From: Qipengyuania gaetbuli
GTDB taxonomy: Bacteria; Pseudomonadota; Alphaproteobacteria; Sphingomonadales; Sphingomonadaceae
Reading direction: 5' to 3'
DNA length: 64,000 nt
Assembly: GCF_020524765.1 (NCBI RefSeq)
Contig: NZ_JAIVLR010000002.1
Coordinates: 522,501-586,500, forward strand
Shown: positions 16,777 through 25,498 of the stretch, in pieces
Numbering within the stretch: the first letter of the stretch is position 1
Layout of the letters: every line of letters begins with the position of its first letter
Position numbers and translations under genes: made by a program
The notes under the pieces: model-generated
What the model saw: only the letters and a program-made list of their open reading frames with translations
What the model was told of the DNA's origin: nothing
Database searches by the model: none

Positions 16777-17376
16777 GTGCCGACCGAACTCACCATCAAT
16801 GTCCTCTGGGCCGCCCTGTTGGGCTACGGCTTTGGTTCCATCCCCTTCGGCCTGATCCTGGCCAAGTTGGCGGGCAAGGGCGATATCCGGACCATCGGCA
16901 GCGGCAATATCGGCGCGACGAATGTCCTGCGCACCGGCAGCAAGGGGCTGGCTGCGGCAACGTTGCTGCTCGACCTCGCTAAGGGTTTCGTCCCGGTCTG
17001 GCTGGCCGGAATGTGGTTTTGGCAGGACATGGGCTGGACTGCGCTCTTCGCCGTCATCGGCCATGCCTTTCCAGTCTGGCTGGGGTTCAAAGGCGGCAAG
17101 GGCGTGGCGACCAATGCGGGGGTCAGCTTCGCGCTCGCCTGGCCGATCGGGGTGGCCTACGCGGCGGTCTGGATCGGCATGCTCGCGATCACCCGCATCA
17201 GCTCGCTTGCCGGCATGAGCGCGGTGGTAGCCGCTGCCGTCGCCGCCTACGCGCTCGGCGTGCCCACCTTCGCCAAGGTGCTGGCGGTGATCGCCGTGCT
17301 GGTGATCTGGCTGCATCGCGAGAACATCCGGCGCCTCGTCGCAGGTACAGAGCCCAAGGTCGGCTCCAAGGGGTGA
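16777..17376 (+). CDS. plsY: Glycerol-3-phosphate acyltransferase PlsY
   Basis: 199 residues from a GTG start. Multi-pass inner-membrane enzyme that transfers the acyl group of acyl-phosphate to glycerol-3-phosphate, the first step of phospholipid synthesis. The three family motifs are visible: GSIPFGLILAKLAGKGDIR, SGNIGATNVLRTGSKG and FKGGKGVATNAG. Its TGA overlaps the GTG of dprA (GTGA), indicating coupling. Confidence 0.95.
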   Translation: MPTELTINVLWAALLGYGFGSIPFGLILAKLAGKGDIRTIGSGNIGATNVLRTGSKGLAAATLLLDLAKGFVPVWLAGMWFWQDMGWTALFAVIGHAFPVWLGFKGGKGVATNAGVSFALAWPIGVAYAAVWIGMLAITRISSLAGMSAVVAAAVAAYALGVPTFAKVLAVIAVLVIWLHRENIRRLVAGTEPKVGSKG

Positions 17377-18488
17377 ACGAACTCGCCCGGCCGCCAGCGG
17401 CATCGCTCACGCAGGAAGAGGCTTTCGCGCGCATCCGGCTGCTGCGTTCGCCCAATATCGGGCCGGTCAGCTATGCCATGTTGCTGGCGCGCTTCGGCAC
17501 GGCCGCCGCGTCGCTCGATGCCCTGCCGGATCTCGGCAAGCGCGGGGGGCGACAGTACCGCGCCGCGCCCGCAGACCGGATCGAGCGCGAGGTCGATGCC
17601 GTCAGGCGGGCAGGGGCCAAGTACCTCTTCCACGACCAGCCCGATTTTCCCGCGCTGCTGGCCGAGGTTGACGGTGCCCCGCCGATCCTGACCTATCGCG
17701 GCGACCTGTCTCTGGCATCCGCACCCTGCGTTGCCCTGGTCGGTGCGCGCAATGCCAGCGCGGCTGCGGTGAAGCTGGCCCGCGAATTCGGGAAGGGCCT
17801 TGCCGAGGCGGGCTTCACTGTCGTTTCCGGCCTTGCGAGGGGCATCGACGGTGCAGCGCACGAGGGGGCCTTCCCGCGCACCATCGGCGTGATCGCCAGC
17901 GGTATCGACATCGCCTATCCGCCGCAGCACGAGGCCTTGCAGGAACGGATCGCGAGCGAGGGCCTGCTGATCGCCGAACAGCCCCCCGGCACCGAGCCGC
18001 GCGGCAGCCACTTCCCCAGCCGCAACCGCATCATCGCAGGCCTCGCCAGCGGGACCTTGGTGGTCGAGGCGGCGGTCAAGTCCGGAAGCCTGATCACGGC
18101 GCGGCTGGCGGGCGAGGCCGGGCGCGAGGTCATGGCGATCCCTGGCTCACCACTCGAAGCGCGCAGCCACGGCTGCAATCACCTCATCCGCGAAGGCGCG
18201 GTGCTGGTGCAGTCGCCAGAGGACGTGGTGGAACTGCTCACGGGCTTCGACGGCACCCCGCGCTCGACCTTCCGCGAGCCGGTGTCGCAATTCGATTTCG
18301 AGCCGGGCGAAATGGCCGAAGCGCAGCCGGCAGACATCGCCTCGCTGCTGACAACCGCGCCGGTCGCCATCGACGAACTCATCCGCCAGTCAGGCGAAAG
18401 TGCGGCGGCAGTGCAACTGGCGCTGTTGGAACTGGAAATCGCCGGAAAACTGGAGCGGCATGCCGCGGGGCGGGTGAGTTTGACTTAA
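17373..18488 (+). CDS. dprA: DNA-processing protein DprA
   Basis: 371 residues from GTG 17373, overlapping the plsY stop. The Rossmann DprA core is marked by CVALVGARNAS, VVSGLARGIDGAAHEGA, GTEPRGSHFPSRNRIIAGL and SGSLITARLA. The N-terminus has a helix-hairpin-helix-like LRSPNIGPVSYAMLLARFG, and the C-terminal about 65 residues form the winged-helix DML1 domain. DprA binds incoming single-stranded DNA and loads RecA during natural transformation. The plsY-dprA-topA order is common in the order, here interrupted by a 1-kb islet. Confidence 0.93.
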   Translation: MNELARPPAASLTQEEAFARIRLLRSPNIGPVSYAMLLARFGTAAASLDALPDLGKRGGRQYRAAPADRIEREVDAVRRAGAKYLFHDQPDFPALLAEVDGAPPILTYRGDLSLASAPCVALVGARNASAAAVKLAREFGKGLAEAGFTVVSGLARGIDGAAHEGAFPRTIGVIASGIDIAYPPQHEALQERIASEGLLIAEQPPGTEPRGSHFPSRNRIIAGLASGTLVVEAAVKSGSLITARLAGEAGREVMAIPGSPLEARSHGCNHLIREGAVLVQSPEDVVELLTGFDGTPRSTFREPVSQFDFEPGEMAEAQPADIASLLTTAPVAIDELIRQSGESAAAVQLALLELEIAGKLERHAAGRVSLT

Positions 18489-18537
18489 AGTCAGCTATGG
18501 GGTGGAAAGCTGCCACTTGCGATACTAGGCTTGGATT

Positions 18538-18822
18538 ATGTCGCTCGGTTCGTTCGCTCATAAAATGGCTCGCTTCAACCGAGGCTATGGTCGAATTTTC
18601 ATACCGATTTGGCTCGCATTCGTTGGGTTCTTCACGATTGCTGCTGTCGCTGACTCAATCTTGGAGTTTGGATGGGGTTACGACTGGAACGATGTAAAAA
18701 TCTGCCTGATAATGCTCGGCTGTGGGATCGTTTTTTGGTTCGTCTGGCAAGGCGGGCTCAGACTGAGCGAGTGGTTCAACGAGACCATGTTTGGACCTGA
18801 CCCGACAAAGAACGACGATTGA
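18538..18822 (+). CDS. Small two-helix membrane protein, unknown
   Basis: 94 residues. Two hydrophobic helices (about residues 22-42: IPIWLAFVGFFTIAAVAD; and 54-72: ICLIMLGCGIVFWFVWQGG) with basic N-terminus and acidic C-terminus (FGPDPTKNDD). Base composition is visibly lower in G+C than the flanking dprA and topA, suggesting a different origin. The ribosome site is weak. No family is recognised. Confidence 0.55.
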   Translation: MSLGSFAHKMARFNRGYGRIFIPIWLAFVGFFTIAAVADSILEFGWGYDWNDVKICLIMLGCGIVFWFVWQGGLRLSEWFNETMFGPDPTKNDD

Positions 18823-18909
18823 GTTCGAGGTAAGGTCGCTAGCCACCCGTCTGTTTCTGGCACATCGCTAGCTCGGTGACAGCGTCGTCAGATGGGTGGG
18901 AAGCGGACA

Positions 18910-19089
18910 CTATTGCCACGGGCATCGGCCATAACCGTCAAGGCAATAAGCAAGCCCGAACATCGCATCCAAGATCGGAGACCAACCGAGCATTGCCGCG
19001 ACAATCACCATGGTGAGAATGCCAAGGCAACCGATGCGCATGGCGAGGGCTTGTTGTTTCACTGCGGAAGTCTGTGCTCCTTCTTTCAT
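18910..19089 (-). CDS. 59-residue putative membrane microprotein
   Basis: Reading leftward from ATG 19089 gives 59 codons and TAG at 18912-18910. The protein starts MKEGAQTSAVKQQALAMRIG, then a hydrophobic helix CLGILTMVIVAAMLGW and a Cys-containing tail (AYCLDGYGRCPWQ). An in-frame TGA four codons upstream fixes the ATG as the earliest start. No strong ribosome site is seen. The single helix and plausible amino-acid composition favour a real gene, but with no homologue known to me this is moderate. Confidence 0.4.
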   Translation of the reverse strand: MKEGAQTSAVKQQALAMRIGCLGILTMVIVAAMLGWSPILDAMFGLAYCLDGYGRCPWQ

Positions 19090-19188
19090 ATTCGCAAATC
19101 AGTCCCAAACCGCATTGTTACCTTCCTGTCCGGTCCTGACGCAGCGATTGCTCGGTGAAAGCGGCTTCAGTTGGGGTGGAAGGCAGAC

Positions 19189-19374
19189 CTAGTCGTCTTC
19201 GCCGCGAAACAGCGCATCGACGTCCTCCGGTCGCATGCGCTTGAGCTTATCATCAAGTTTTCGGTCGTAGGCCCGGTCATTCGGTTCGGCACCTTTTTGA
19301 GCCTTTCTACCGATCTGGCGCAAATAGGTGGCCGTCGCATTCGCAAGGCGCTGCTTTTTCTCAGATGCCTTCAT
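19189..19374 (-). CDS. Small charged hypothetical protein
   Basis: 61 residues, highly charged and probably helical (KKQRLANATATYLRQIGRKA, then KLDDKLKRMRPEDVDALF). No signal peptide or membrane segment. Upstream of ATG 19374 the sequence CATGGG is a poor ribosome site. It lies in the lower-G+C stretch between dprA and topA. No family is recognised. Confidence 0.45.
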   Translation of the reverse strand: MKASEKKQRLANATATYLRQIGRKAQKGAEPNDRAYDRKLDDKLKRMRPEDVDALFRGEDD

Positions 19375-19529
19375 CCCATGGAAAATACCGCATTGTGCGC
19401 TGTCCGCAATCGGGTCGTTAGCTGCTGTTCGCTCTTGCCCCGCTCGAAACCCGCTTGACGCCTTCCGAACCCGCCCCCCATTTTCGCGCGTATACGCATA
19501 CGTACACGTAAGGGACCGATTTTTCCTCC

Positions 19530-22073
19530 ATGCAACTGGTCATCGTAGAATCGCCGGCCAAGGCGAAAACCATCGAGAAATACCTCGGCAAGGACTTCAA
19601 GGTCCTCGCCTCCTACGGCCATGTCCGCGACCTGCCGCCCAAGGATGGCAGCGTGCGTCCGGACGAGGATTTCGCGATGGACTGGGAACTCTACCGGGAC
19701 AAGCAGAGCCGGTTCAAGGAAATCGCCGACAACGCCAAGAAGGCGGATCGCCTGATCCTCGCCACCGACCCTGATCGCGAAGGGGAGGCGATTTCGTGGC
19801 ACGTTCGCGAACTGCTCGCCAAGCGCAAGGCGCTGCCCAAGGAAGTCGACCGCGTGACCTTCAATGCGATCACCAAGCAGGCGGTGACCGACGCGATGAA
19901 GGCCCCGCGCGAGCTCGACCAGCCGCTGATCGACGCATACCTCGCCCGCCGCGCGCTGGACTATCTCTACGGCTTCACCCTTTCGCCGGTCCTCTGGCGC
20001 CGCCTTCCCGGCGCGAAGAGCGCGGGCCGCGTGCAGTCGGTGGCGCTGCGCATCATCGTCGACCGCGAGATCGAGATCGAGCATTTTAGGGCCGACGAAT
20101 ACTGGTCGGTCGTCGCCAAGCTGGAACAGGACGGGACGCAGTTCGACGCCCGGCTGGTCAAGTTCGACGGGCAGAAGCTCGACAAGCTGACGCTCGGCAA
20201 CGAAGGCAGCGCCAAGGCCGCCAAGAAGGCGGTCGAGGATGCGCGCTTCACGGTCGAGGACATCGAAACCAAGCCGCTGAAGCGCAATCCCGCGCCTCCG
20301 TTCACCACCTCGACGCTGCAGCAGGAAGCCGCCCGCAAGCTCGGCTTTTCGGCCAGCCATACGATGCGGCTCGCCCAGTCGCTCTACGAGGCGGGTGCCA
20401 TCACCTACATGCGTACCGACGGGGTACAGATGGACGGCAGCGCCATCAATTCCTGCCGCAAGGCCATCGCCGACCGCTACGATGCCTATTACCTGCCCGA
20501 CAAGCCGCGGTTCTATTCGACCAAGGCCAAGAACGCGCAGGAAGCCCACGAGGCGATCCGGCCCACTGATTTCAGCCGCGACCGCGCAGGCTCGGGCGAC
20601 GAGGGCAAGCTTTACGACCTGATCTTCAAGCGCGCGATGGCGAGCCAGATGGCCGCCGCGCAGCTCGAACGCACCACCATCACCCTGCGTGACGGGACCG
20701 GCAAGCACGAGCTTCGTGCGACCGGCCAGGTGGTGAAGTTCCCGGGCTATTTCGCGGTCTACCAGGAAGGCTTCGACGACAAGGACGACGACGAGGACGG
20801 CCTGCTGCCGGTCGTGAACAAGGGCGATGCGCCGGCCAAGAAGGCGGTCGAGGCGAACCAGCATTTCACCCAGCCGCCGCCCCGCTATTCCGAGGCGAGC
20901 CTGGTCAAGAAGCTGGAAGAGCTCGGCATCGGGCGTCCGTCGACCTATGCCAGCACGATCCAGACCATCCGAGATCGCAACTACGTCCGGATGGAGAAAA
21001 ACCGTTTCTTTGCAGAGGAATCGGGACGACTTCTGACAGCATTTCTGGAACGGTTCTTCCCGCAATATGTTGCGTTCGATTACACGGCGGGGCTCGAAGA
21101 AGAGCTCGATACCGTGTCCGACGGGCGCGAGGACTGGAAGCAGCTGCTCGAAGCCTTCTGGCGCGATTTCAAGCCCAAGACCGAAGAGGTCATGGACAAG
21201 AAGCCGTCCGAGGTGACCGAGGTGCTCGACGACTTCCTCGCCGACTATCTCTTCCCCGAGCGCGCCGACGGCAAGGACCCGCGCCATTGCCCGCTGTGCG
21301 AAACCGAAGGGCGCGATGGCGGCAGGCTAGCCCTGCGCGGTGGTCGCTATGGCGCTTTCGTCGCCTGTGCCAATTATCCCGAGTGCAAGTTCACGCGCCA
21401 GTTCGCCAAGCCCGGTAGCGAAGGCGAAGACGGCGGCCAGGACGCGGTGCTGGGAGAAGATCCGGAAACCGGCCTGCCGGTCGAACGCAAGACCGGCCGG
21501 TTCGGGCCATACGTCCAGTTGGGCGAGGGCAAGGACGCCAAGCGGGCGAGCATTCCCAAGGACCTCGACGATTTCGATCTCGAATGGGCGCTCAAGCTGC
21601 TCGGCCTGCCGCGCATCGTCGGCGCCCATCCGGAAACCGGCATGGAAATCGAAGCGAACATAGGGCGTTACGGGCCATACCTTCGCCATGATGGCAAGTA
21701 CGGCAAGCTGACCTCGACCCGCGAAGTGTTCGAAGTCGGCATGAACCGCGCTGTCGCGATCCTGTCCGAAGCGGCCAACCGCAAGGGCGGGGCACGCGGC
21801 AAGGCGGAACCGATCAAGACGCTCGGTGCGCACCCGACCAGCGGCGGCGAGATCAAGGTCATGCCGGGCCGCTATGGCCCCTATGTCACCGACGGTACGA
21901 CCAATGCGACGATCCCCAAGGATGTGAAGCCCGAGGACGTGACCGAGGAACAGGCCATCGCGCTGATCGATGCCCGCGCTGCCAAGGGGCCGGCCAAGAA
22001 GAAGGGACGCAAGAAGGCCGCTCCGAAGAAGAAGAAGGCTGCGCCCAAGAAGAAGGCTGCGGCGAAGGACTAG
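19530..22073 (+). CDS. topA: DNA topoisomerase I
   Basis: 847 residues. TOPRIM domain at the N-terminus (VESPAKAKTIEKYLG, ATDPDREGEAISWH with the metal-binding DxD/E), and the catalytic tyrosine is Tyr293 in AITYMRTDGVQ. The C-terminal region has one four-cysteine zinc ribbon (CPLCETEG ... CANYPEC) followed by three non-zinc TopA C-terminal repeats (TGRFGPYVQLG, IGRYGPYLRHDGKYG, PGRYGPYVTDG) and a Lys/Ala-rich tail that probably binds DNA or RNA polymerase. It relaxes negative supercoils by single-strand passage. Confidence 0.96.
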   Translation: MQLVIVESPAKAKTIEKYLGKDFKVLASYGHVRDLPPKDGSVRPDEDFAMDWELYRDKQSRFKEIADNAKKADRLILATDPDREGEAISWHVRELLAKRKALPKEVDRVTFNAITKQAVTDAMKAPRELDQPLIDAYLARRALDYLYGFTLSPVLWRRLPGAKSAGRVQSVALRIIVDREIEIEHFRADEYWSVVAKLEQDGTQFDARLVKFDGQKLDKLTLGNEGSAKAAKKAVEDARFTVEDIETKPLKRNPAPPFTTSTLQQEAARKLGFSASHTMRLAQSLYEAGAITYMRTDGVQMDGSAINSCRKAIADRYDAYYLPDKPRFYSTKAKNAQEAHEAIRPTDFSRDRAGSGDEGKLYDLIFKRAMASQMAAAQLERTTITLRDGTGKHELRATGQVVKFPGYFAVYQEGFDDKDDDEDGLLPVVNKGDAPAKKAVEANQHFTQPPPRYSEASLVKKLEELGIGRPSTYASTIQTIRDRNYVRMEKNRFFAEESGRLLTAFLERFFPQYVAFDYTAGLEEELDTVSDGREDWKQLLEAFWRDFKPKTEEVMDKKPSEVTEVLDDFLADYLFPERADGKDPRHCPLCETEGRDGGRLALRGGRYGAFVACANYPECKFTRQFAKPGSEGEDGGQDAVLGEDPETGLPVERKTGRFGPYVQLGEGKDAKRASIPKDLDDFDLEWALKLLGLPRIVGAHPETGMEIEANIGRYGPYLRHDGKYGKLTSTREVFEVGMNRAVAILSEAANRKGGARGKAEPIKTLGAHPTSGGEIKVMPGRYGPYVTDGTTNATIPKDVKPEDVTEEQAIALIDARAAKGPAKKKGRKKAAPKKKKAAPKKKAAAKD

Positions 22074-22098
22074 CGCCGGACTTGCTGGCGCGCTCGTC

Positions 22099-23697
22099 CT
22101 AGAGGAGCCAGGCGATCGGTAACTTGGACAGAGCTTCGACGACGAAGCGGCTGAACGCGCTGGTTCCGGGTTCGGTCGTGTGGACCTTCGGCGGGTCCCT
22201 ATCGGACACCGTCCAGGTCAGCTCGCCGTCCTCGCCTAGGCTGACACGGTAGGCATTGGTCGGAAGGCGCTGGTCGAGCCGCGCCACCATCTCCGACGCC
22301 AGTTCCGGAGCATCGATCACGAAGCCCATCTCGCAATTGAGCAGGGCACTGCGCGGATCGAAATTGAAAGAGCCGACGAACAGGCGCTTGCCATCGATCG
22401 CGAAGGTCTTGGCGTGGAGGCTCTCCCCGCCGCCGCTGAAGCGTGACTTGCCCAGCGTCTTCATTTCGAGACGTGCGTCATCGCCATGGGGCCGCGCTTC
22501 ATAGAGTTCGACCCCGGCCTCGACCAGCGGCTTCCTGCTAGGGATATAGCCGGCATGCACGATCGGCACGTCGGTTACGCTGACGCTGTTGGTGACGATT
22601 CGCGTCTCCACGCCTCTATTGGCTAGGCCCACCAGCATTTCGGTGCCGCGCTCGGCAGGTACGAAATAGCCCGAAAGCAAGTCGAACCGTGTCTGCGCAC
22701 CTGCGATAATCGGCGCAAGCTGCGCTGCAAGTAGGTCCTCTTCGGGAATTGGGCCTGCCGCCTTGCGCGGATCGTCGGCCAGCAGCTCGATGTCCGCCCA
22801 GGTGAAGCCGCCATCGCGCATCGTGCGCTCCAGGCTGGCGTAGGCATCCGTAGCCGCTGCGGCATAGGCGCTTGCCAGATCGCTGTCCGGGTGGCGGGGA
22901 TTGCGCCAGTTTTCGATCAGGCGTGCCTCGACTTCGCCGAGGATCAGTTCCGCGGGGTAGGAGGCTTCGCTGGTCCAGTAGCGCTGGAATTCCGCCGAGA
23001 CTTGCGGGACCACCGAACCGATGGCGAGGGCGTCGAGGTCGATGAACAGCCGCTCGCTTGCTGCACCGAAATAGACGTCGCCGACATTGCGCCCGCCGAC
23101 CAGGGTGATCGCGTCGTCGACCGTCAGCGACTTGTTGTGCATCCGGCGGTTCAGGCGGGGAAAGTCGAACAGGTAGTTGATGACGCGCGGCTTGCGAATG
23201 GTCATCGGGTTGAAGATCCGCACGTCGATCCGCGGATGCGTGACCACCGCGGCCCACATCGGGTCAAGGCCGGCGGTGGGATTGTCGTCTATCAGCAGGC
23301 GCACCCTTACGCCGCGATCGGCAGCCCGGACGATCTCCGCCAGCAGCATCGAGCCCGACAGGTCGTCTTCCCAGATATAGTACTGGGCATCGATCGTGCG
23401 TTCTGCCTTGCGCACCATGGCTGCGCGCATGGCAAAGGCTTCGAGGCCCGTGCCTAGGAGCATGACGCCCGATTTGCCGGGCTGCGTCGCCGCATGTCCG
23501 GCCAATCGCTCGGCAAGGACGCTATCGGTGCTGGTAACGGCTGCATCGGGAGGAAACAGGTCACGCGATGGCAGCGGATTGGCGAGTTTCAGGACCAGCC
23601 CGAGCACCGCCAGGGCACCGATTATCGAAACGAGGACTATCGCAATACTGACCAGCCTCGACCTGCCTTTCTCCGGTTCGCGGTTTTCCTTGCCCAT
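22099..23697 (-). CDS. Phospholipase D family protein, cardiolipin synthase C-like
   Basis: 532 residues. One N-terminal transmembrane helix (IAIVLVSIIGALAVLGLVL), then two HKD catalytic motifs: MHNKSLTVDDAITLVGGRN and LHAKTFAIDGKRLFVGSFN. The spacing and the N-terminal AQYYIWEDDLSG block match ClsC-type or YmdC-like enzymes that form cardiolipin from phosphatidylglycerol and phosphatidylethanolamine. Other PLD activities (phospholipid hydrolysis) cannot be excluded. The gene is preceded on the same strand by an MgtC/DUF4010 gene 18 bp upstream, so an operon is likely. Confidence 0.82.
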   Translation of the reverse strand: MGKENREPEKGRSRLVSIAIVLVSIIGALAVLGLVLKLANPLPSRDLFPPDAAVTSTDSVLAERLAGHAATQPGKSGVMLLGTGLEAFAMRAAMVRKAERTIDAQYYIWEDDLSGSMLLAEIVRAADRGVRVRLLIDDNPTAGLDPMWAAVVTHPRIDVRIFNPMTIRKPRVINYLFDFPRLNRRMHNKSLTVDDAITLVGGRNVGDVYFGAASERLFIDLDALAIGSVVPQVSAEFQRYWTSEASYPAELILGEVEARLIENWRNPRHPDSDLASAYAAAATDAYASLERTMRDGGFTWADIELLADDPRKAAGPIPEEDLLAAQLAPIIAGAQTRFDLLSGYFVPAERGTEMLVGLANRGVETRIVTNSVSVTDVPIVHAGYIPSRKPLVEAGVELYEARPHGDDARLEMKTLGKSRFSGGGESLHAKTFAIDGKRLFVGSFNFDPRSALLNCEMGFVIDAPELASEMVARLDQRLPTNAYRVSLGEDGELTWTVSDRDPPKVHTTEPGTSAFSRFVVEALSKLPIAWLL

Positions 23698-23715
23698 GAC
23701 CCGATCAACCCGACC

Positions 23716-24969
23716 CTAAAGTCCCAGATAGCCGACTGTCAGGCTGACCGCCAAGGCTACCATGCTTGCACCCAGCGCGATGGAGGCAGGGCGAGCCTCG
23801 CGCTTGCCGTAGACCAGCGTGACACCCAGTTTCACGGCCATGTTGGCAAGGATGGTGCCCGCGATGGCGAGCGCTGCCAGTTGCGGTGCGATCGTGCCCG
23901 GCTCCAGCCCTCCGGCAGTGACGATTGCCGCGTCGACATCCATGCTGCCCATGAGCAGCAGCAGGATGGCGATGCCCTGTTCGCCGAACTCGCTTTGTGC
24001 CCAGCGCGCTGCCACGGCCGCTACTGCGACAAAGGTGACGAAAGTCAGCGCAGGCAGCAGCGCGATCGGGTTGCCGGGCGGGGCGGGGCCGGTGCTGCTG
24101 GGTGCCTTGCGGTAGAGGTGGTAGGCGACAGCGAAGCCGACGACCAGCGCGGGCGCGACGACCATCACGAAATGGGGCAGGAGGCTGGTTGCCAAGACCG
24201 CAACCAGCACGATTACGCGCAGGTACATGACCGCGCTCGCCAGTGCGATGCCTGCATTTTCCGCGCCGCCACCGGCGCCTGCCCCGATCTTCTGGGCGAA
24301 GGAATGGGTTACGGCGGTCGAGCTGTAGGCCCCGCCGATGATCGCGGTCGCGATGGTGCCCTTGCGCGCACCGAACAGCCGGTTGGCGACATAGCCTGCA
24401 AAGGAAAAACCGGTGACGATGATGACCACCAGCCAAAGGGTCTGAGGCTCCCAGGCATCATAGGGGCCGAAGCGACCTTCGGGCAGGAAGGGGAAGACGG
24501 CGAGCGCGATGACGGCATAGTGGGCGAAAGCCTTGATATCGGCCGCATCGAGCGCGCCGACCCAGCGATGGACTTCGGTTCGCAGGGCAAGAACCGCGGT
24601 AACGACTGCTCCTCCAGCCACAGCCAGCGCCGGTTCGCCGGTTCCGGCAAGAAAGCCGAGGCCGAGCGTGACCATGGCAGCCACAGCCGAGGTCGCGTCG
24701 GGCTTTCCGTCCGCGAGGCTGGAGCGGGAGTAGCCGATGGCGACGATGGCTGCCGCGCCGGCCAGAACGACACCTCCGCCGACGGGCTGCCCGGATGCTG
24801 CGAACAGGCCGGCGAGACCTGCGGCCAGTGCAAGCAGGGTGAAGGTGCGGATGCCGGCAACACGCTGGCCATCTTCGGCCTCGCGCAGCTTCCAGCCACG
24901 CTCGATACCGACGAGCAGGCCGACGGCCAGCGCCGCGCCTAGTGCAAGGGCTTCATTCCCCCAGCTCAA
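23716..24969 (-). CDS. MgtC/SapB and DUF4010 domain membrane protein
   Basis: 417 residues, about 11-12 transmembrane helices. The N-terminal third is MgtC/SapB-like (ALAVGLLVGIERGWK, RVAGIRTFTLLALAAG); the C-terminal half is DUF4010, rich in small residues (AIIGGAYSSTAVTHSFAQK). In MgtC proteins the N-terminal module is tied to magnesium limitation and survival in host cells, but the fused family has no proven transport activity. Its stop is 18 bp before the start of the phospholipase D gene. Confidence 0.82.
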   Translation of the reverse strand: MSWGNEALALGAALAVGLLVGIERGWKLREAEDGQRVAGIRTFTLLALAAGLAGLFAASGQPVGGGVVLAGAAAIVAIGYSRSSLADGKPDATSAVAAMVTLGLGFLAGTGEPALAVAGGAVVTAVLALRTEVHRWVGALDAADIKAFAHYAVIALAVFPFLPEGRFGPYDAWEPQTLWLVVIIVTGFSFAGYVANRLFGARKGTIATAIIGGAYSSTAVTHSFAQKIGAGAGGGAENAGIALASAVMYLRVIVLVAVLATSLLPHFVMVVAPALVVGFAVAYHLYRKAPSSTGPAPPGNPIALLPALTFVTFVAVAAVAARWAQSEFGEQGIAILLLLMGSMDVDAAIVTAGGLEPGTIAPQLAALAIAGTILANMAVKLGVTLVYGKREARPASIALGASMVALAVSLTVGYLGL

Positions 24970-25051
24970 GCCTGTTCTATCCCCTCAACCAGCGGCGAAA
25001 GTGCCGGAGTCAGGAATGTCAGTGCCGGAGCCTCAGTGCAAGCGGGCGGGC

Positions 25052-25420
25052 CTAGCCGCCAGCGTCTTGCTTGCCGGGCATGACTGCCAGAATAATCCAG
25101 ATCAGCGGAGTGAGGAACAGGTACACGATGACCAGCAGCAGCGCCGGCCAGCCGATGTCGCGCGCTCTCTTGCCGACGAGGTTGAGCTGGCCGATCGCCA
25201 CGACGATACCGGCGGCGAAGAAGGCCAGCAGGGTACCCAGGGCAAGCGGCTGGACACCGGGCGTCTCAGCCGTTCCGCCGAGCCGCTCGAACACGCCGAT
25301 GCCGCCGCCGATCATCATGGCGAAGACCACGAGGAACAGGCCGAGGCCAAGTGTCAGCAGAATAAACTTCCCGCGACCGACCCTTCCGGTCGTGAATTCG
25401 CCGAACATGTCCTGAAACAT
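25052..25420 (-). CDS. DUF805-like membrane protein
   Basis: 122 residues with three hydrophobic helices. The N-terminal FGEFTTGRVGRGKFI and central GKRARDIGWPALLL match the conserved GR...R..FW and RlhDig blocks of DUF805. The function is unknown. It lies 79 bp downstream of era on the same strand, possibly co-transcribed with lepB-rnc-era. Confidence 0.75.
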   Translation of the reverse strand: MFQDMFGEFTTGRVGRGKFILLTLGLGLFLVVFAMMIGGGIGVFERLGGTAETPGVQPLALGTLLAFFAAGIVVAIGQLNLVGKRARDIGWPALLLVIVYLFLTPLIWIILAVMPGKQDAGG

Positions 25421-25498
25421 TGGTGCAGTCCTCCCCTAATCGGCCTAGCATGGGCCCACGAGGGGATAACACGTTCGCATGAATACAAGAAGGGGGCG

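Larger units (their letters stand above)
18489..19529. other. Lower-G+C islet between dprA and topA with a degenerate 16-bp repeat
   Basis: About 1 kb, close to even base composition by eye, sits between two high-G+C core genes. It carries three small genes (18538, 18910, 19189) and three copies of a 16-mer close to GGGTGGAAAGCGGACA at 18500-18515, 18894-18909 and 19174-19189, differing from one another at 3-4 positions. Two of the copies abut the stop codons of the minus-strand small genes. The remaining spaces (18823-18909, 19090-19188, 19375-19529) show nothing else recognisable. Confidence 0.55.

Noticed and set aside
16663-17403. N-terminal extension of murI into plsY antisense
   Set aside because: The conserved SPILLFDSGVGG begins at TTG 16662; the extension overlaps plsY in antisense and has no homology.
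18892-19158. Plus-strand 88-codon open frame in the low-G+C islet
   Set aside because: It is antisense to the 59-residue candidate, has no hydrophobic or conserved pattern and no ribosome site.
19371-21287. Long minus-strand open frame
   Set aside because: Antisense to topA; no motifs.
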